Source: a virus. Taken from it: DNA of 30,406 nt. Every line of letters begins with the position of its first letter. Position 1 is the first letter of the stretch. A program made the position numbers and the translations under genes. The stretch covers positions 1-30,406 of IMG/VR virus record IMGVR_UViG_3300021961_000413. One strand, 5' to 3'. This document shows positions 8,110 to 17,128 of this stretch, one piece after another. The notes beneath the pieces were generated by a model, which saw only the letters and a program-made list of their open reading frames with translations, was not told the origin of the DNA and searched no databases.

Positions 8110-8584
8110 TATCTGCATTGCGGCAATTGCCGTAATACTTTTCTCAGGATGCAATAAGCATATTGCTCCAAAGACAGAATATGTGTTAAAGGACAGTACG
8201 GTTACTGTGTACACTTACAGGGATACGATGATATACATCATGAAGGATAGTATTGTCATTGACAGTATCCGTGTTCAGGTTGATACTGCAGGACTGGTCC
8301 AACTTAAACCAATAAAAGTAAAGTCTCGTAATGCTTATGTTAAAGCGGAGATAAAAGACAGTCGACTTACAGTTGAGGGTGGTTGCGACAGTCTTGAGTT
8401 GAAGTTCAAACAGCTTACAATTGAAAATAGTAGATTATTGAGTGAGAGTAAAGAAACAGTACAAGTAATTGAAAAAAGCTATGTACCAAGGTTTTACAAA
8501 ATCTGTACATATGGATTTATTTTATTAATCTGTGTATCAATTGTTTACATATATTTTAAGGTTTGGGGCTTGCCGAAGTGGTAA
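8090..8584 (+). CDS. Putative unimolecular spanin (u-spanin)
   Basis: 164 residues. The N-terminus is a lipoprotein signal with lipobox LFSGC (Cys21). The middle is a periplasmic-type region, first beta-like with repeated Thr/Val/Asp ('STVTVYTYRDTMIYIMKDS') and then helical (about 105-130). The C-terminus carries a membrane segment (about 138-156, 'ICTYGFILLICVSIVYIYF'). A lipidated N-terminus in the outer membrane plus a C-terminal helix in the inner membrane is the defining layout of u-spanins such as phage T1 gp11, which fuse the two membranes in the last step of lysis. The overlap with the holin gene supports the call. Confidence 0.8.
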   Translation: MKKFLLNICIAAIAVILFSGCNKHIAPKTEYVLKDSTVTVYTYRDTMIYIMKDSIVIDSIRVQVDTAGLVQLKPIKVKSRNAYVKAEIKDSRLTVEGGCDSLELKFKQLTIENSRLLSESKETVQVIEKSYVPRFYKICTYGFILLICVSIVYIYFKVWGLPKW

Positions 8585-8600
8585 TTTATTACTACATTTG
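8570..8600 (+). promoter_or_regulatory. Possible Bacteroidota-type promoter
   Basis: TACATTTG at 8593-8600 matches the Bacteroidota -7 consensus TAnnTTTG exactly. A weaker TTG at 8570-8572 lies 20 bases upstream, in the range reported for the -33 TTTG box. The predicted start of transcription would fall between the lysis cassette and the gene starting at 8620, a sensible boundary. A single 8-base match is weak evidence, and the phage may use its own polymerase. Confidence 0.3.
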
Positions 8601-8619
8601 GTAAATTCCCCCTTAAAAT

Positions 8620-9723
8620 ATGCGACAAAAATCCAAGATCAAGGAGTTTCTAGAAGAGAATCCTGAACTTCTTGATGGAAATTTCGGGCACACTGCGAAG
8701 CTTTTCAATGTAAGTTATGATGCTGTCCGCTCAGCGGCCCGCAGATTAAAGGAAAGTTTAAGCAGACATGCCGCACAGAAACAGGATCTTTTTGAAAAAG
8801 ACCTGAAAGGCGTTCTTACAAAAGCTAAAACATGGCAGTTGCCAAACGGTGAATGGAGGGAATCCCTCACTTTCCAAGTTGATTATGACCAGCAATGGAA
8901 TGATTACAAAGACAAGTTCTTCGCTGAACTTGAGACCATTGGAAAGAAGAAATTCGCTGATGTCAAAAAACCAAAGACCAACGGTTCGGTATGTCTTGAG
9001 TTGAGTCTTCCTGACCTGCACTTTGGTAAAGGGGACATAGAGGAACTCACCTACAATTTCATCTCCACTTGCAATGATCTTTTAAGCAAGGCCAGGCAGT
9101 TTGGAATAGAAAGGATTCTCATACCTGTTGGTAATGATGGATTGAACTCCGAAGGAAAAAGGTACACTACCACGGGTGGCACGCCTCAGGATGACAGTGT
9201 TGACTGGAAGGTATCCTTCCGTGAATACTGGACTGCGGTTGCTTTGGTTGTGGAAGTCTTCTCGAAGGAATATCCCGTGGATGTGTTGATCATTCCTGGA
9301 AACCATGACACTGAAAGGATGTTCTACATAGGAGATGTCCTTCACGCGTTCTTCAGAAACAATAAGGCTGTGACTGTGACAAACACAGGGGATTACCGTT
9401 CATACTATGAGTATGGTGTGAACATGATCCTGTTTACACATGGCGACAAGGAGAAACTTGCGGACCTCCCTTTGATTATGGCCACGGAGCAACCAGAGAT
9501 GTTTGCCCGCACAAAGTACAGGGAAGTCCACATGGGACACTTGCACAAGGAGAAGGTGAACGAGTTCCGTGGTATAAAGACAAGGTTCCTTCCATCAATC
9601 TGCACCACGGATGAGTGGCACAAGATGATGGGGTATCAACACCAGAAAGCCGCACAGGCGTTCCTTTGGAACAAGGAGAATGGATTGGAAGGTTATTTCC
9701 AAGCAAACCTTTTTGACAAGTGA
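8620..9723 (+). CDS. HTH plus calcineurin-like metallophosphoesterase
   Basis: 367 residues. Residues about 5-45 are a helix-turn-helix-like segment ('HTAKLFNVSYDAVRSAARRL'). From residue ~125 the metallophosphoesterase motifs occur in order: D132-x-H134, GND (171-173), GNHD (227-230), HGD (274-276) and GHLH (306-309). All five metal-binding blocks are intact, so it should be an active two-metal phosphoesterase, for example a nuclease of the SbcD/Mre11-like superfamily or a phosphatase. The N-terminal HTH suggests DNA binding, favouring a DNA substrate. It is followed three bases after its stop by the metalloprotease candidate. Its place between lysis and connector genes is unusual for a DNA-repair-type enzyme. 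Confidence 0.85.
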   Translation: MRQKSKIKEFLEENPELLDGNFGHTAKLFNVSYDAVRSAARRLKESLSRHAAQKQDLFEKDLKGVLTKAKTWQLPNGEWRESLTFQVDYDQQWNDYKDKFFAELETIGKKKFADVKKPKTNGSVCLELSLPDLHFGKGDIEELTYNFISTCNDLLSKARQFGIERILIPVGNDGLNSEGKRYTTTGGTPQDDSVDWKVSFREYWTAVALVVEVFSKEYPVDVLIIPGNHDTERMFYIGDVLHAFFRNNKAVTVTNTGDYRSYYEYGVNMILFTHGDKEKLADLPLIMATEQPEMFARTKYREVHMGHLHKEKVNEFRGIKTRFLPSICTTDEWHKMMGYQHQKAAQAFLWNKENGLEGYFQANLFDK

Positions 9724-9726
9724 CAA

Positions 9727-10158
9727 ATGACAAGATTCACGTTCAGGCATCCTCAATACCCCATAAAGATATGGGTGGTCATGGGCTGTCCACAAAAGGA
9801 CGTGCTTCCTTATATTTCCACAAAGGCTGTACCCATAACTCTTGATGACATTTGTCATGATGCTGATGATTATGAGGAGGAGATTGGAAAAGCCGTGATG
9901 TTCAAGAATGGTTGTTTCCTTATATGGATACGGAGTTTACCCGAGAATCCTTTGACATTGAGCAATCTTGTACATGAGATATTCCACACTGCATATCAAA
10001 TAAGAACATGGATAGGAGCTCCATACCTCACTGATGAGTCGGAAGAGGATTGGGCCTATCTCATATCATGGTTAACAGAAAACATTTTAAAAAAGCATGA
10101 AACCCATAGAAGGAGAGGACGAGGGATTGGAATTGTTCCTGACGTTACATCCCAATGA
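9727..10158 (+). CDS. Putative zinc metalloprotease (HExxH)
   Basis: 143 residues. 'NLVHEIFHTAYQI' contains the HExxH zinc motif (H83, E84, H87). An acidic cluster at 104-108 (ESEED) followed by a helix, 'WAYLISWLTENIL', provides likely third-ligand candidates. This arrangement is seen in small phage and bacterial zincin-like proteins. The C-terminus is basic (KHETHRRRGR). The substrate is unknown; processing of a virion protein is attractive because the next genes encode connector proteins, but this is inference. No signal peptide is present, so it acts in the cytoplasm or in the virion. Confidence 0.7.
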   Translation: MTRFTFRHPQYPIKIWVVMGCPQKDVLPYISTKAVPITLDDICHDADDYEEEIGKAVMFKNGCFLIWIRSLPENPLTLSNLVHEIFHTAYQIRTWIGAPYLTDESEEDWAYLISWLTENILKKHETHRRRGRGIGIVPDVTSQ

Positions 10159-10261
10159 AAGAAAACAGTTCCGCAAACTGAAAAAGAACAACAAACATGG
10201 CTACCCAAAGGGAAATAATATACACGATAAAAAGCATACTCAGGGGCGGACTGATAAGTGA
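10097..10261 (+). CDS. Possible small overlapping ORF
   Basis: 54 codons in another frame, from ATG at 10097 to TGA at 10259-10261, overlapping the end of the metalloprotease gene by 62 bases and the start of the ring-protein gene by 65. The product would begin acidic (EGEDEGLEL) and become strongly basic ('NERKQFRKLKKNNKH'), which looks protein-like and bridges the 38-base gap between the two neighbours. The long overlaps at both ends count against it; I recognise no family. Confidence 0.25.
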   Translation: MKPIEGEDEGLELFLTLHPNERKQFRKLKKNNKHGYPKGNNIHDKKHTQGRTDK

Positions 10262-10955
10262 TGATGACCGTATAACAGACAGGCAAGTCGCATTCATGAT
10301 TGACAATGTCCGAGCTGTTCTTCTGCGTCAACAATACAACAAAGGTCAGAACCTCTCAGACAACAACATACAAACCATCCCCTGCATGGAAGTAACTCAA
10401 GTTGATACTTCATTCATGCAGGACTTTCCTTCAGGATGCACTGTCTATAAAACAGCTCTTCCATTGCCAAAGCCTATAGAATCAAAAGGCAAGGATCTCA
10501 TCACAGGAATCACAGGACCACAACTAGGGTCAATCACTTTTGATTACATACCTTACGCACGCCTGCCTTACGCCACTTTCACAAGATTCAAAAGGCCTTT
10601 GGTGACTTTGTTCAACAGTCATCTGTATTTGATAAACAGTGACTTTACAATGAACATCGCAGTGTCAGGCGTGTTTGAACAGCCCAACAATCTTGCGGAA
10701 TACAACAATTGTGAAGGACTTCCTTGTTTTGATTGGGACACTCAATACCCAATGTCCTCACATCTGATTGATTCAGTGATACGCATGGTAATTGATGAAC
10801 TTGCCCTTATCCTCAAGACTTATCAGGATAGGACAAACAGCGGTGCTTCTGAACTTGAAACACAATTCAACAGCAATGTCACAGGTAAACTGGCCGCGGC
10901 TACCACATCTTCAAAAAAGAAAAGCTCGTCTTCATCAGACAGTAGCGACGACTGA
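10197..10955 (+). CDS. crAss-like connector/ring protein
   Basis: 252 residues. The N-terminal region contains 'RGGLISDDDRITDRQV' (residues 16-31) followed by 'IDNVRAVLLRQQYNKG'. I recognise this pattern from the conserved structural protein preceding the tail-tube/muzzle genes in crAss-like phages, thought to form a ring in the portal-tail region. The middle is beta-rich. A helix near 195-220 is followed by a low-complexity tail of Lys, Ser and Asp ('SSKKKSSSSSDSSDD'). The stop overlaps the next start (TGATG). The assignment rests on recalled similarity and gene order. Confidence 0.7.
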   Translation: MATQREIIYTIKSILRGGLISDDDRITDRQVAFMIDNVRAVLLRQQYNKGQNLSDNNIQTIPCMEVTQVDTSFMQDFPSGCTVYKTALPLPKPIESKGKDLITGITGPQLGSITFDYIPYARLPYATFTRFKRPLVTLFNSHLYLINSDFTMNIAVSGVFEQPNNLAEYNNCEGLPCFDWDTQYPMSSHLIDSVIRMVIDELALILKTYQDRTNSGASELETQFNSNVTGKLAAATTSSKKKSSSSSDSSDD

Positions 10956-11467
10956 TGATGGCTAACCTAGGTAAACGTGGAAAAGGCAGATACAAGGCTG
11001 ACAAAAGCCTTAAGGATGCCTACACTTTTTATGTCGACAGAATGACTCCAGGAGCGCCGCTTACAAAATTCAGCGATACTTCAAACCGAGTCATGCCATT
11101 GACTTCCCAGAGTTACAAGAATGTGGCCCATACGATATTGTCAAAACTGATGGACCAGGTGCTGATGCATTCAAACACATTGCACCTTCCTTACAGGCTT
11201 GGCGAGATACGCGTCAAGAAACTCAAGATGGACATGGGACTGTTGCATCGTTCCAATAACCTGAAGATAGACTGGGGACACTACCAAAAGACAGGAAAGT
11301 TCATCAAGCATCTTAATGAGCACAGGGATAACTGCAGATACGGTTTCTACTGGTTGTGTAAGAAAGGACCGAAAGGAAAGAACCTGTACAAATTCCAGGC
11401 ATTGCGTCAACACCGCAGGACCCTGGCATCCCTTTTAAAGAACACCAACATAGACTACTTCGAATAA
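10955..11467 (+). CDS. Basic protein of the connector gene block
   Basis: 170 residues; ATG at 10955 overlaps the preceding stop, and a second in-frame ATG follows directly at 10958. It is strongly basic, with an N-terminal 'GKRGKGRYKADKSLK', a central helical region, and a C-terminal 'YGFYWLCKKGPKGKNLYKF' then 'ALRQHRRTL'. It sits between two connector-type genes, a place where crAss-like phages carry a conserved small protein. A role in connector assembly or in contacting packaged DNA is plausible; no recognised catalytic motif is present. Confidence 0.65.
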   Translation: MMANLGKRGKGRYKADKSLKDAYTFYVDRMTPGAPLTKFSDTSNRVMPLTSQSYKNVAHTILSKLMDQVLMHSNTLHLPYRLGEIRVKKLKMDMGLLHRSNNLKIDWGHYQKTGKFIKHLNEHRDNCRYGFYWLCKKGPKGKNLYKFQALRQHRRTLASLLKNTNIDYFE

Positions 11468-11468
11468 G

Positions 11469-12269
11469 ATGTTCATAGCAAAATACACAAGTACAAAAGA
11501 AGTCATAAACAACTTCTTCCGTAATACGGCATATAACGAACATGTCAATCTAAGTGACATGGCATATTGGGTTTATGAGGCAATGGAGCTGATAGGAAAC
11601 CCAATGCAATACATACCGAAAGTAATAGGACACAACCAGGATTCAAGTTATGATCTCAGTGATTACAGGGTTGAACTGCCTTGTGATTTCCATAGGTTGA
11701 TAGCCATAGCCATTGACGGAGTGCTGGCAGTCCCTGCAACAAGCATGTTCCATCATCTGATGGGTAAGGATTGCTGTGGAGAAATGACAGATTCATATCC
11801 ACCTGAACTGTTCTATGACAACTTTGGAAACGCATATTCACCACAGGCTTTGCCCTTGAACATGCATCTTTCTACCAATCCACCGTCTTTTACATTGAAT
11901 GACAATTACATAACATTCAATGTAAAGCACGGCAAAGTGTGTATGTCCTATTACGGATTTCCACTTGACAATGAAGGGTATCCTTTGATCCCTGACGATA
12001 TGAAATACAAACGTGCAGTATCAAGTTATTTGCAATACAAGATAGACTACATCATGTGGAGGCAAGACCTGCTTACCGACAAGGTATATGCTAAGTCGGA
12101 ACAGGATTGGTTATGGAACATAGCTTCGGCAGCTTCACATTTGAAGATGCCTGATGTAAACCAAATGGAAGCAATGCGCCGCCAGTTTACAAAGATGATT
12201 GTCAGGAATCAGGATTTCCGTACTGCATTTGCAAATATGGCATTACCTGGTTACAGAGGAAGATATTAA
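11469..12269 (+). CDS. crAss-like ring/tail-tube protein
   Basis: 266 residues. The N-terminal ~50 residues are helical ('DMAYWVYEAMELIG'). 'YRVELPCDFHRLIAIAIDG' (66-84) is the strand-loop-helix pattern seen in head-tail connector proteins of the P22 gp4-like/tail-tubular type. 'IPDDMKYKRAVSSYLQYKI' (174-192) starts the long helix that closely resembles crAss-like ring proteins. It follows the basic protein with a one-base gap and directly precedes the muzzle-type gene, the order expected in crAss-like genomes. Confidence 0.7.
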   Translation: MFIAKYTSTKEVINNFFRNTAYNEHVNLSDMAYWVYEAMELIGNPMQYIPKVIGHNQDSSYDLSDYRVELPCDFHRLIAIAIDGVLAVPATSMFHHLMGKDCCGEMTDSYPPELFYDNFGNAYSPQALPLNMHLSTNPPSFTLNDNYITFNVKHGKVCMSYYGFPLDNEGYPLIPDDMKYKRAVSSYLQYKIDYIMWRQDLLTDKVYAKSEQDWLWNIASAASHLKMPDVNQMEAMRRQFTKMIVRNQDFRTAFANMALPGYRGRY

Positions 12270-12291
12270 TGGATAATGTTTCTGTATAATA

Positions 12292-15200
12292 ATGGCTGAA
12301 CAGATAAAAGACTTTGGTGGAAATGTAAACCGTGATGTTGCATTCAGTAAAGCCAAGGAAGACATACTTTACGATTCGCAAAACTTCAGGATAATCACCG
12401 ATGAAGGCGGGACTCTTGGCGTACGCACCAATATAAAAGGCAATACCAAGATTCTTGAAATTCCCGATACTCCTGCCGAGATAGAATTGATCTTATTAGA
12501 AGAACTGGTTGTAGGACATATATACACTTTGGTTTTCAATATTACAAACTACGCAACTTCGATTACAAGCAGTGTAACTATAACCCTTAATTATTCGGGA
12601 GTAACTTCTTTTTACGGAGCGGTCAAAACACAGTTGCTTACGTATACATTGAATTCTTTGCATGCGCTCTACAATGCGGAAATACTGTTACCTTCGAATT
12701 ATACGAAGCTCATAATACGCGGAACTTTTTCAGGAATAAGTTCTTTTGTCGCAACAGAGGTGGGGCCACCTCCAGTTGATGTGACTTCAAAGGTTTCACT
12801 TTTACTTGCCCGCCCTACTCAAACCGCTTTAAAGATAATAGGTTGGTGCACTATCCGTGATACCATATATCTTCTTACCACAAACGGTACTTTCAATCCC
12901 GATGTAGACCCGCCTCCATACACATCACTTGGGCAATGGTGGCGTCTTGACTATGATAAATCATTGTCTCCTTCAGATCCTTTGAATTACACATTACAAC
13001 TCGTTTACAACAATGAGATGAATGTGACTATTCAAAAACCCGTAGCTAACCCGGGAATGATTGAAGGAAGGTATGAGAACGAGAATATCCAGAAGATATA
13101 CTGGACAGACAATTTCAATGTACCGCGTCAGATAAATGTAGCACCGTCACGTGATTCCATTACAGCGGCGCTTACAGTAGAGCAGCTTAACCTTATTCCG
13201 TCTTTGAACATGGAGCCTGCAAGGATAACAGGAATATCCGACGGAGCTCTTTATGCAGGGGTTTATTTTGTCATGTACAGATTACTCAACCTCAATAATT
13301 CTGAAACAAGGTTTAGCCGTACTTCAGTCGCCTTTCCTATATTAGATGCCAGGGAAGGAGTTGCTGCTGTAGGATATTACCCTGATAAAACCGTAGATGA
13401 TCCTAATGGAATTAATTCGTTTAAATCTATCCGTGTACAAATTGATAACATAGATACTGAATATAACACAATTGAACTTGCAACTGTATGGTATAAGAAC
13501 AATGTTGATCTTCCTGAGATACGGCTAGTCAAACAACTTGGCATTCCTGCAAACGGTAAGATCGATACTTTTATTACTGGCAATGAAGACAAGGTCATCA
13601 TAACACTTGATGAAGCTACTGCCTTTACTACGGCTATAAAAAGATGTAAGACACTTGCAGCCAAGAAGCAGACATTGTTCCTAGGTAACCTTACAATTGC
13701 CAGTCAGAAAGTGGATTTTGACACAAGGACATACAGATTCCCGATAAACAGTACTATTACTACAATAAGGGATGCTTCAGCAAATATCTATACAATAGAT
13801 TCGACGCTGAATTTCCAGATTACTCATATAAACAGTGTACCAACCACACCTTATGATGTTCCGGAAGATTATGACTGCATCCAAGACTATGATGACCAGG
13901 ATCCTACTTCAGACCAGAAGTTCTTATATCTTCCAAACTCGAATGTATTAGGAGGCGAAGGTCCTAATATGAGTTATGTCTTTATAACAAAGACAGCTAT
14001 GAATCTTGATACGGTCGTATTTACTAATAATAACCCTAATTTTCTAGCTGAAAACGGACCTTTTACAACACCTGGTCAAACTACTACTACGTTTGAAAAC
14101 ATATCCTGGACGAATTTTACTGCTCAGAACCAGACATACTCCAACTTCCAATCCCCTTTTAATTACGGATTGTATGAAGGATATACGCGTGATGAGCTTT
14201 ACAGGTTTGGTGTAGTCTTTTACGATCAACTTGACAATCCTACGTTTGTCAATTGGGCGGCCGATATAAGGATGCCTCACATATACATGCCTGATACTAC
14301 TGCTGGAGCATTGTTTACTTCTACAGGATCTGAACCACGAAGCACTGTAAATTATCCTTATCCCAACGGAGATGTTTTAAACACACGGCCTACAAGTTAT
14401 ACAACAGCAACTCAGTATATTTACGGCAATGCGCTTGGAATAAGATTTACATTTAAGAATGTACCTTCTGATTCATATTATCAGACGGCTTCAATTGTAA
14501 GAACAGAACGTACCCAAGGAGACAAACATGTAATTGGACAAGGATTATTCAGGCATTCATATACCGCCGCTAGTTGTTGGGCTGGGGCAGGTGACTGGGA
14601 ATTCCTTTGTCCTATAGATCCTAATGGAAATTCTAGGACTTTTAAACCTGCAAATGGTGATACGTATACTACTTCATCAGGTACGGGAATGGTATGGTCT
14701 TTTCATAGTCCCGAGACAGTAAGGTTTCTTGATCCTACAGGAAGCATTATAAATGAAACAGTACTATCTCCTCCTGGAGCAACGGACACTGTCGAAATAG
14801 TAAGTATCTACGACTCAACACAAAACAAAGGATATTTCGGTTGGTATAATGATGACGAAGAGTATTTTACAGCAGATGGTGGTTATGCTGATGATTTTAA
14901 CATTCCTGGTGGTATTTGCGGTGACGGAGAAATCGAGTATTGGGCAACATTCAGGAAATATTATAATTTCATAGAAACCTCGAGTATCCCTACAGTAATA
15001 AAAGGATATACTGGACCCGGAGGAGGTACTAACAACCCATACAAAGTAGTAAGATTGTTTGATAATGATAGTAAATATTGGAATGCCCAACAAGAAATAT
15101 TTACTACCACAGCTCCATGGTCAAAGAAAATAGCCCCTTGTCTTCCTACCGCTTTTGCAGTAGATCCGCCTGCATGGAAACAAGGAACTGGATGTGATGG

Positions 15201-17127
15201 ACAAAACGCAGGACCTGGATTATCAGGAAATGACGCAGAGCATCATATGAGTGCTTTGGCAAGATGCAATGTACTTGAACTTGATTACAATGAGGCAGTA
15301 CCGGATTTTGCTGAAAATATTTCTTCTAACCGTACAATGTTGTTAAAAGACAACATATGGAATACAGATCGCACATACATAGCTAATTACAAAAAATCAC
15401 CTCCTTTACCTTATGGAGGTAACACTTACTTTACAAGAAGTCTAAATGAATATATCAGCTGTGGAAATTTTGTAAATCTTAATGGAGGATCTGTAGATAC
15501 GATAGTGTTTGGAGGTGATACGGTAATTGAATTGTTTGATAAGATAACAGACCACTTCAATAATTCAGAACACCAAGCAGTTAAAAACGCAGGAGCAAGT
15601 TTTTCACCAGGTCCTAAATGGAGTATAAATTATCCTACTCTTTGCCAATATCCTGCCTTTGTCCGTAATATCATGCGTACGGCTTTTTTCCCAGTTGAAA
15701 CTTCCATTCCGATAGGTTATAGAAGGATACGTCCAGATGAAGCATACTCTGCTACAGCTTTTAACAACGGTGGAAACGTACCTAATAAACTCAGTTGGTT
15801 GGTAGGAAATCCCGATGGTAACCTTGGATCAAATAGGATAGAAGCGGCTGAATATTTCGGACTTGATCCTGTGTATATCCATAATAGCAAAGGCATATAC
15901 AGGTACTTCCCATTCAACCCTTCGACAATACCTACTGAAACATTTGATTGCAGGGTATGGCGTTCTGAGAATAAGATAGACGGTGAACTTATAGAATCCT
16001 GGAGTATATACAAAGCAGGTGCGTTTAAGGATGTAGAATCTGCTTATGGTCCTTTGAACAACCTTGTGGTTTTCCAAGACAAACTTTACTTTATCCAAGA
16101 CAAAGGATTCGGTACGCTGCAGGTTGACGAGCAAAAACTCATTACCGATGCGCAAGGCGAATCGGATCTTGTCCTTGGATCAACAGGATTGCTTGAGCGT
16201 TATGATTACATATCGACCAAGACTGGTACGAAGCATCAGTTCAGTATGAGTGTATCGGATTATACTATGATATGGTTTGATACTCTTGCACGTAAACTCA
16301 TGCGGTATAAACCCGGTGAACTACAACCTGTTTCTGACATCAGAGGTTACCATGCGTTTCTTTACCAAGAAACAGACGGTATCATACAAACTGATGACAA
16401 TCCTTATATATTCCAAGGAGTACATAGTACCTATGATTACAGGTTCAATGAATTCTACATGACGTTTGTACAACCTTCAAACGTATTAAGGGACGGACGT
16501 ACAATGCCTCCTAATCCTTTTACATTAGTATTCAATGAATTGTTTGATGGGTTTGTAGGAAGATATACACACCATCCTACTGTTTACATAAACGACAAGT
16601 CAAACATATTTTCCATACCGGCTAATCTTGATACTCCATTATCTCCTAGTTCGATGTATGTGCATCATTACGGTGATTACTCTGTGTTTTATGATGAAGC
16701 CCCTGCACAATCAACAATAAGTTTTGTAATAAACGAATCTCCTACAATTGAAAAGGTGCTTAACAACCTTGAGGTTTCAGTTGAAGTATTCGATGTAACC
16801 AAGCAGTTGTTTGCACAACCCATGATGTACAAGTTCTTTGACAGGATGCGTGTCTATGACAATTACCAAAACAGTGATTTCATCCAACTGGTTCCCGGAC
16901 TTGCAAGGAAACACAAGACAATATGGAACATCAAGGTTCCATCCGACAGGGTGCTTGATGTTACACAGCCTATATTCGATGCGTCAAATCTAAGTGTCGT
17001 GCGTCCTTCTATAACAAGAAGGTTCAAGGACAAATGGTTCATGGTTGATTTGATATACAACAATGAAGACAATTATAAGATTGTGGCCCATAATGCCAAA
17101 GCCATATTCACTGTAAACTCAAGATAA
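12292..17127 (+). CDS. Muzzle/stabilisation-type tail protein
   Basis: 1611 residues with no membrane segments; almost wholly beta-rich. The N-terminus 'DFGGNVNRDVAFSKAKED' (residues 7-24), the following ILYDSQNFRI, and IYWTDNFNVPRQIN near residue 265 are patterns I associate with the large crAss-like protein often called stabilisation protein and identified structurally as the tail muzzle, which closes the short tail. Length (about 1.4-1.6 thousand residues) and place after the ring genes agree. The last ~150 residues ('IWNIKVPSDRVLDVTQPIF', then RRFKDKWFMVDL) form a conserved-looking C-terminal beta domain. The start follows an A/T-rich leader (gtataataATG). Confidence 0.75.
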   Translation: MAEQIKDFGGNVNRDVAFSKAKEDILYDSQNFRIITDEGGTLGVRTNIKGNTKILEIPDTPAEIELILLEELVVGHIYTLVFNITNYATSITSSVTITLNYSGVTSFYGAVKTQLLTYTLNSLHALYNAEILLPSNYTKLIIRGTFSGISSFVATEVGPPPVDVTSKVSLLLARPTQTALKIIGWCTIRDTIYLLTTNGTFNPDVDPPPYTSLGQWWRLDYDKSLSPSDPLNYTLQLVYNNEMNVTIQKPVANPGMIEGRYENENIQKIYWTDNFNVPRQINVAPSRDSITAALTVEQLNLIPSLNMEPARITGISDGALYAGVYFVMYRLLNLNNSETRFSRTSVAFPILDAREGVAAVGYYPDKTVDDPNGINSFKSIRVQIDNIDTEYNTIELATVWYKNNVDLPEIRLVKQLGIPANGKIDTFITGNEDKVIITLDEATAFTTAIKRCKTLAAKKQTLFLGNLTIASQKVDFDTRTYRFPINSTITTIRDASANIYTIDSTLNFQITHINSVPTTPYDVPEDYDCIQDYDDQDPTSDQKFLYLPNSNVLGGEGPNMSYVFITKTAMNLDTVVFTNNNPNFLAENGPFTTPGQTTTTFENISWTNFTAQNQTYSNFQSPFNYGLYEGYTRDELYRFGVVFYDQLDNPTFVNWAADIRMPHIYMPDTTAGALFTSTGSEPRSTVNYPYPNGDVLNTRPTSYTTATQYIYGNALGIRFTFKNVPSDSYYQTASIVRTERTQGDKHVIGQGLFRHSYTAASCWAGAGDWEFLCPIDPNGNSRTFKPANGDTYTTSSGTGMVWSFHSPETVRFLDPTGSIINETVLSPPGATDTVEIVSIYDSTQNKGYFGWYNDDEEYFTADGGYADDFNIPGGICGDGEIEYWATFRKYYNFIETSSIPTVIKGYTGPGGGTNNPYKVVRLFDNDSKYWNAQQEIFTTTAPWSKKIAPCLPTAFAVDPPAWKQGTGCDGQNAGPGLSGNDAEHHMSALARCNVLELDYNEAVPDFAENISSNRTMLLKDNIWNTDRTYIANYKKSPPLPYGGNTYFTRSLNEYISCGNFVNLNGGSVDTIVFGGDTVIELFDKITDHFNNSEHQAVKNAGASFSPGPKWSINYPTLCQYPAFVRNIMRTAFFPVETSIPIGYRRIRPDEAYSATAFNNGGNVPNKLSWLVGNPDGNLGSNRIEAAEYFGLDPVYIHNSKGIYRYFPFNPSTIPTETFDCRVWRSENKIDGELIESWSIYKAGAFKDVESAYGPLNNLVVFQDKLYFIQDKGFGTLQVDEQKLITDAQGESDLVLGSTGLLERYDYISTKTGTKHQFSMSVSDYTMIWFDTLARKLMRYKPGELQPVSDIRGYHAFLYQETDGIIQTDDNPYIFQGVHSTYDYRFNEFYMTFVQPSNVLRDGRTMPPNPFTLVFNELFDGFVGRYTHHPTVYINDKSNIFSIPANLDTPLSPSSMYVHHYGDYSVFYDEAPAQSTISFVINESPTIEKVLNNLEVSVEVFDVTKQLFAQPMMYKFFDRMRVYDNYQNSDFIQLVPGLARKHKTIWNIKVPSDRVLDVTQPIFDASNLSVVRPSITRRFKDKWFMVDLIYNNEDNYKIVAHNAKAIFTVNSR

Positions 17128-17128
17128 G

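Noticed and set aside
8562-8600. A -33 TTTG box at 8562-8565 for the possible promoter
   Set aside because: The 27-base spacing to the -7-like box is longer than the usual 19-21 bases; the weaker TTG at 8570 was used instead, with low confidence.
9476-9858. Overlapping minus-strand ORFs of 85-87 codons
   Set aside because: They are antisense to the phosphoesterase and protease genes, whose motifs are intact; no leader or plausible product on the minus strand.
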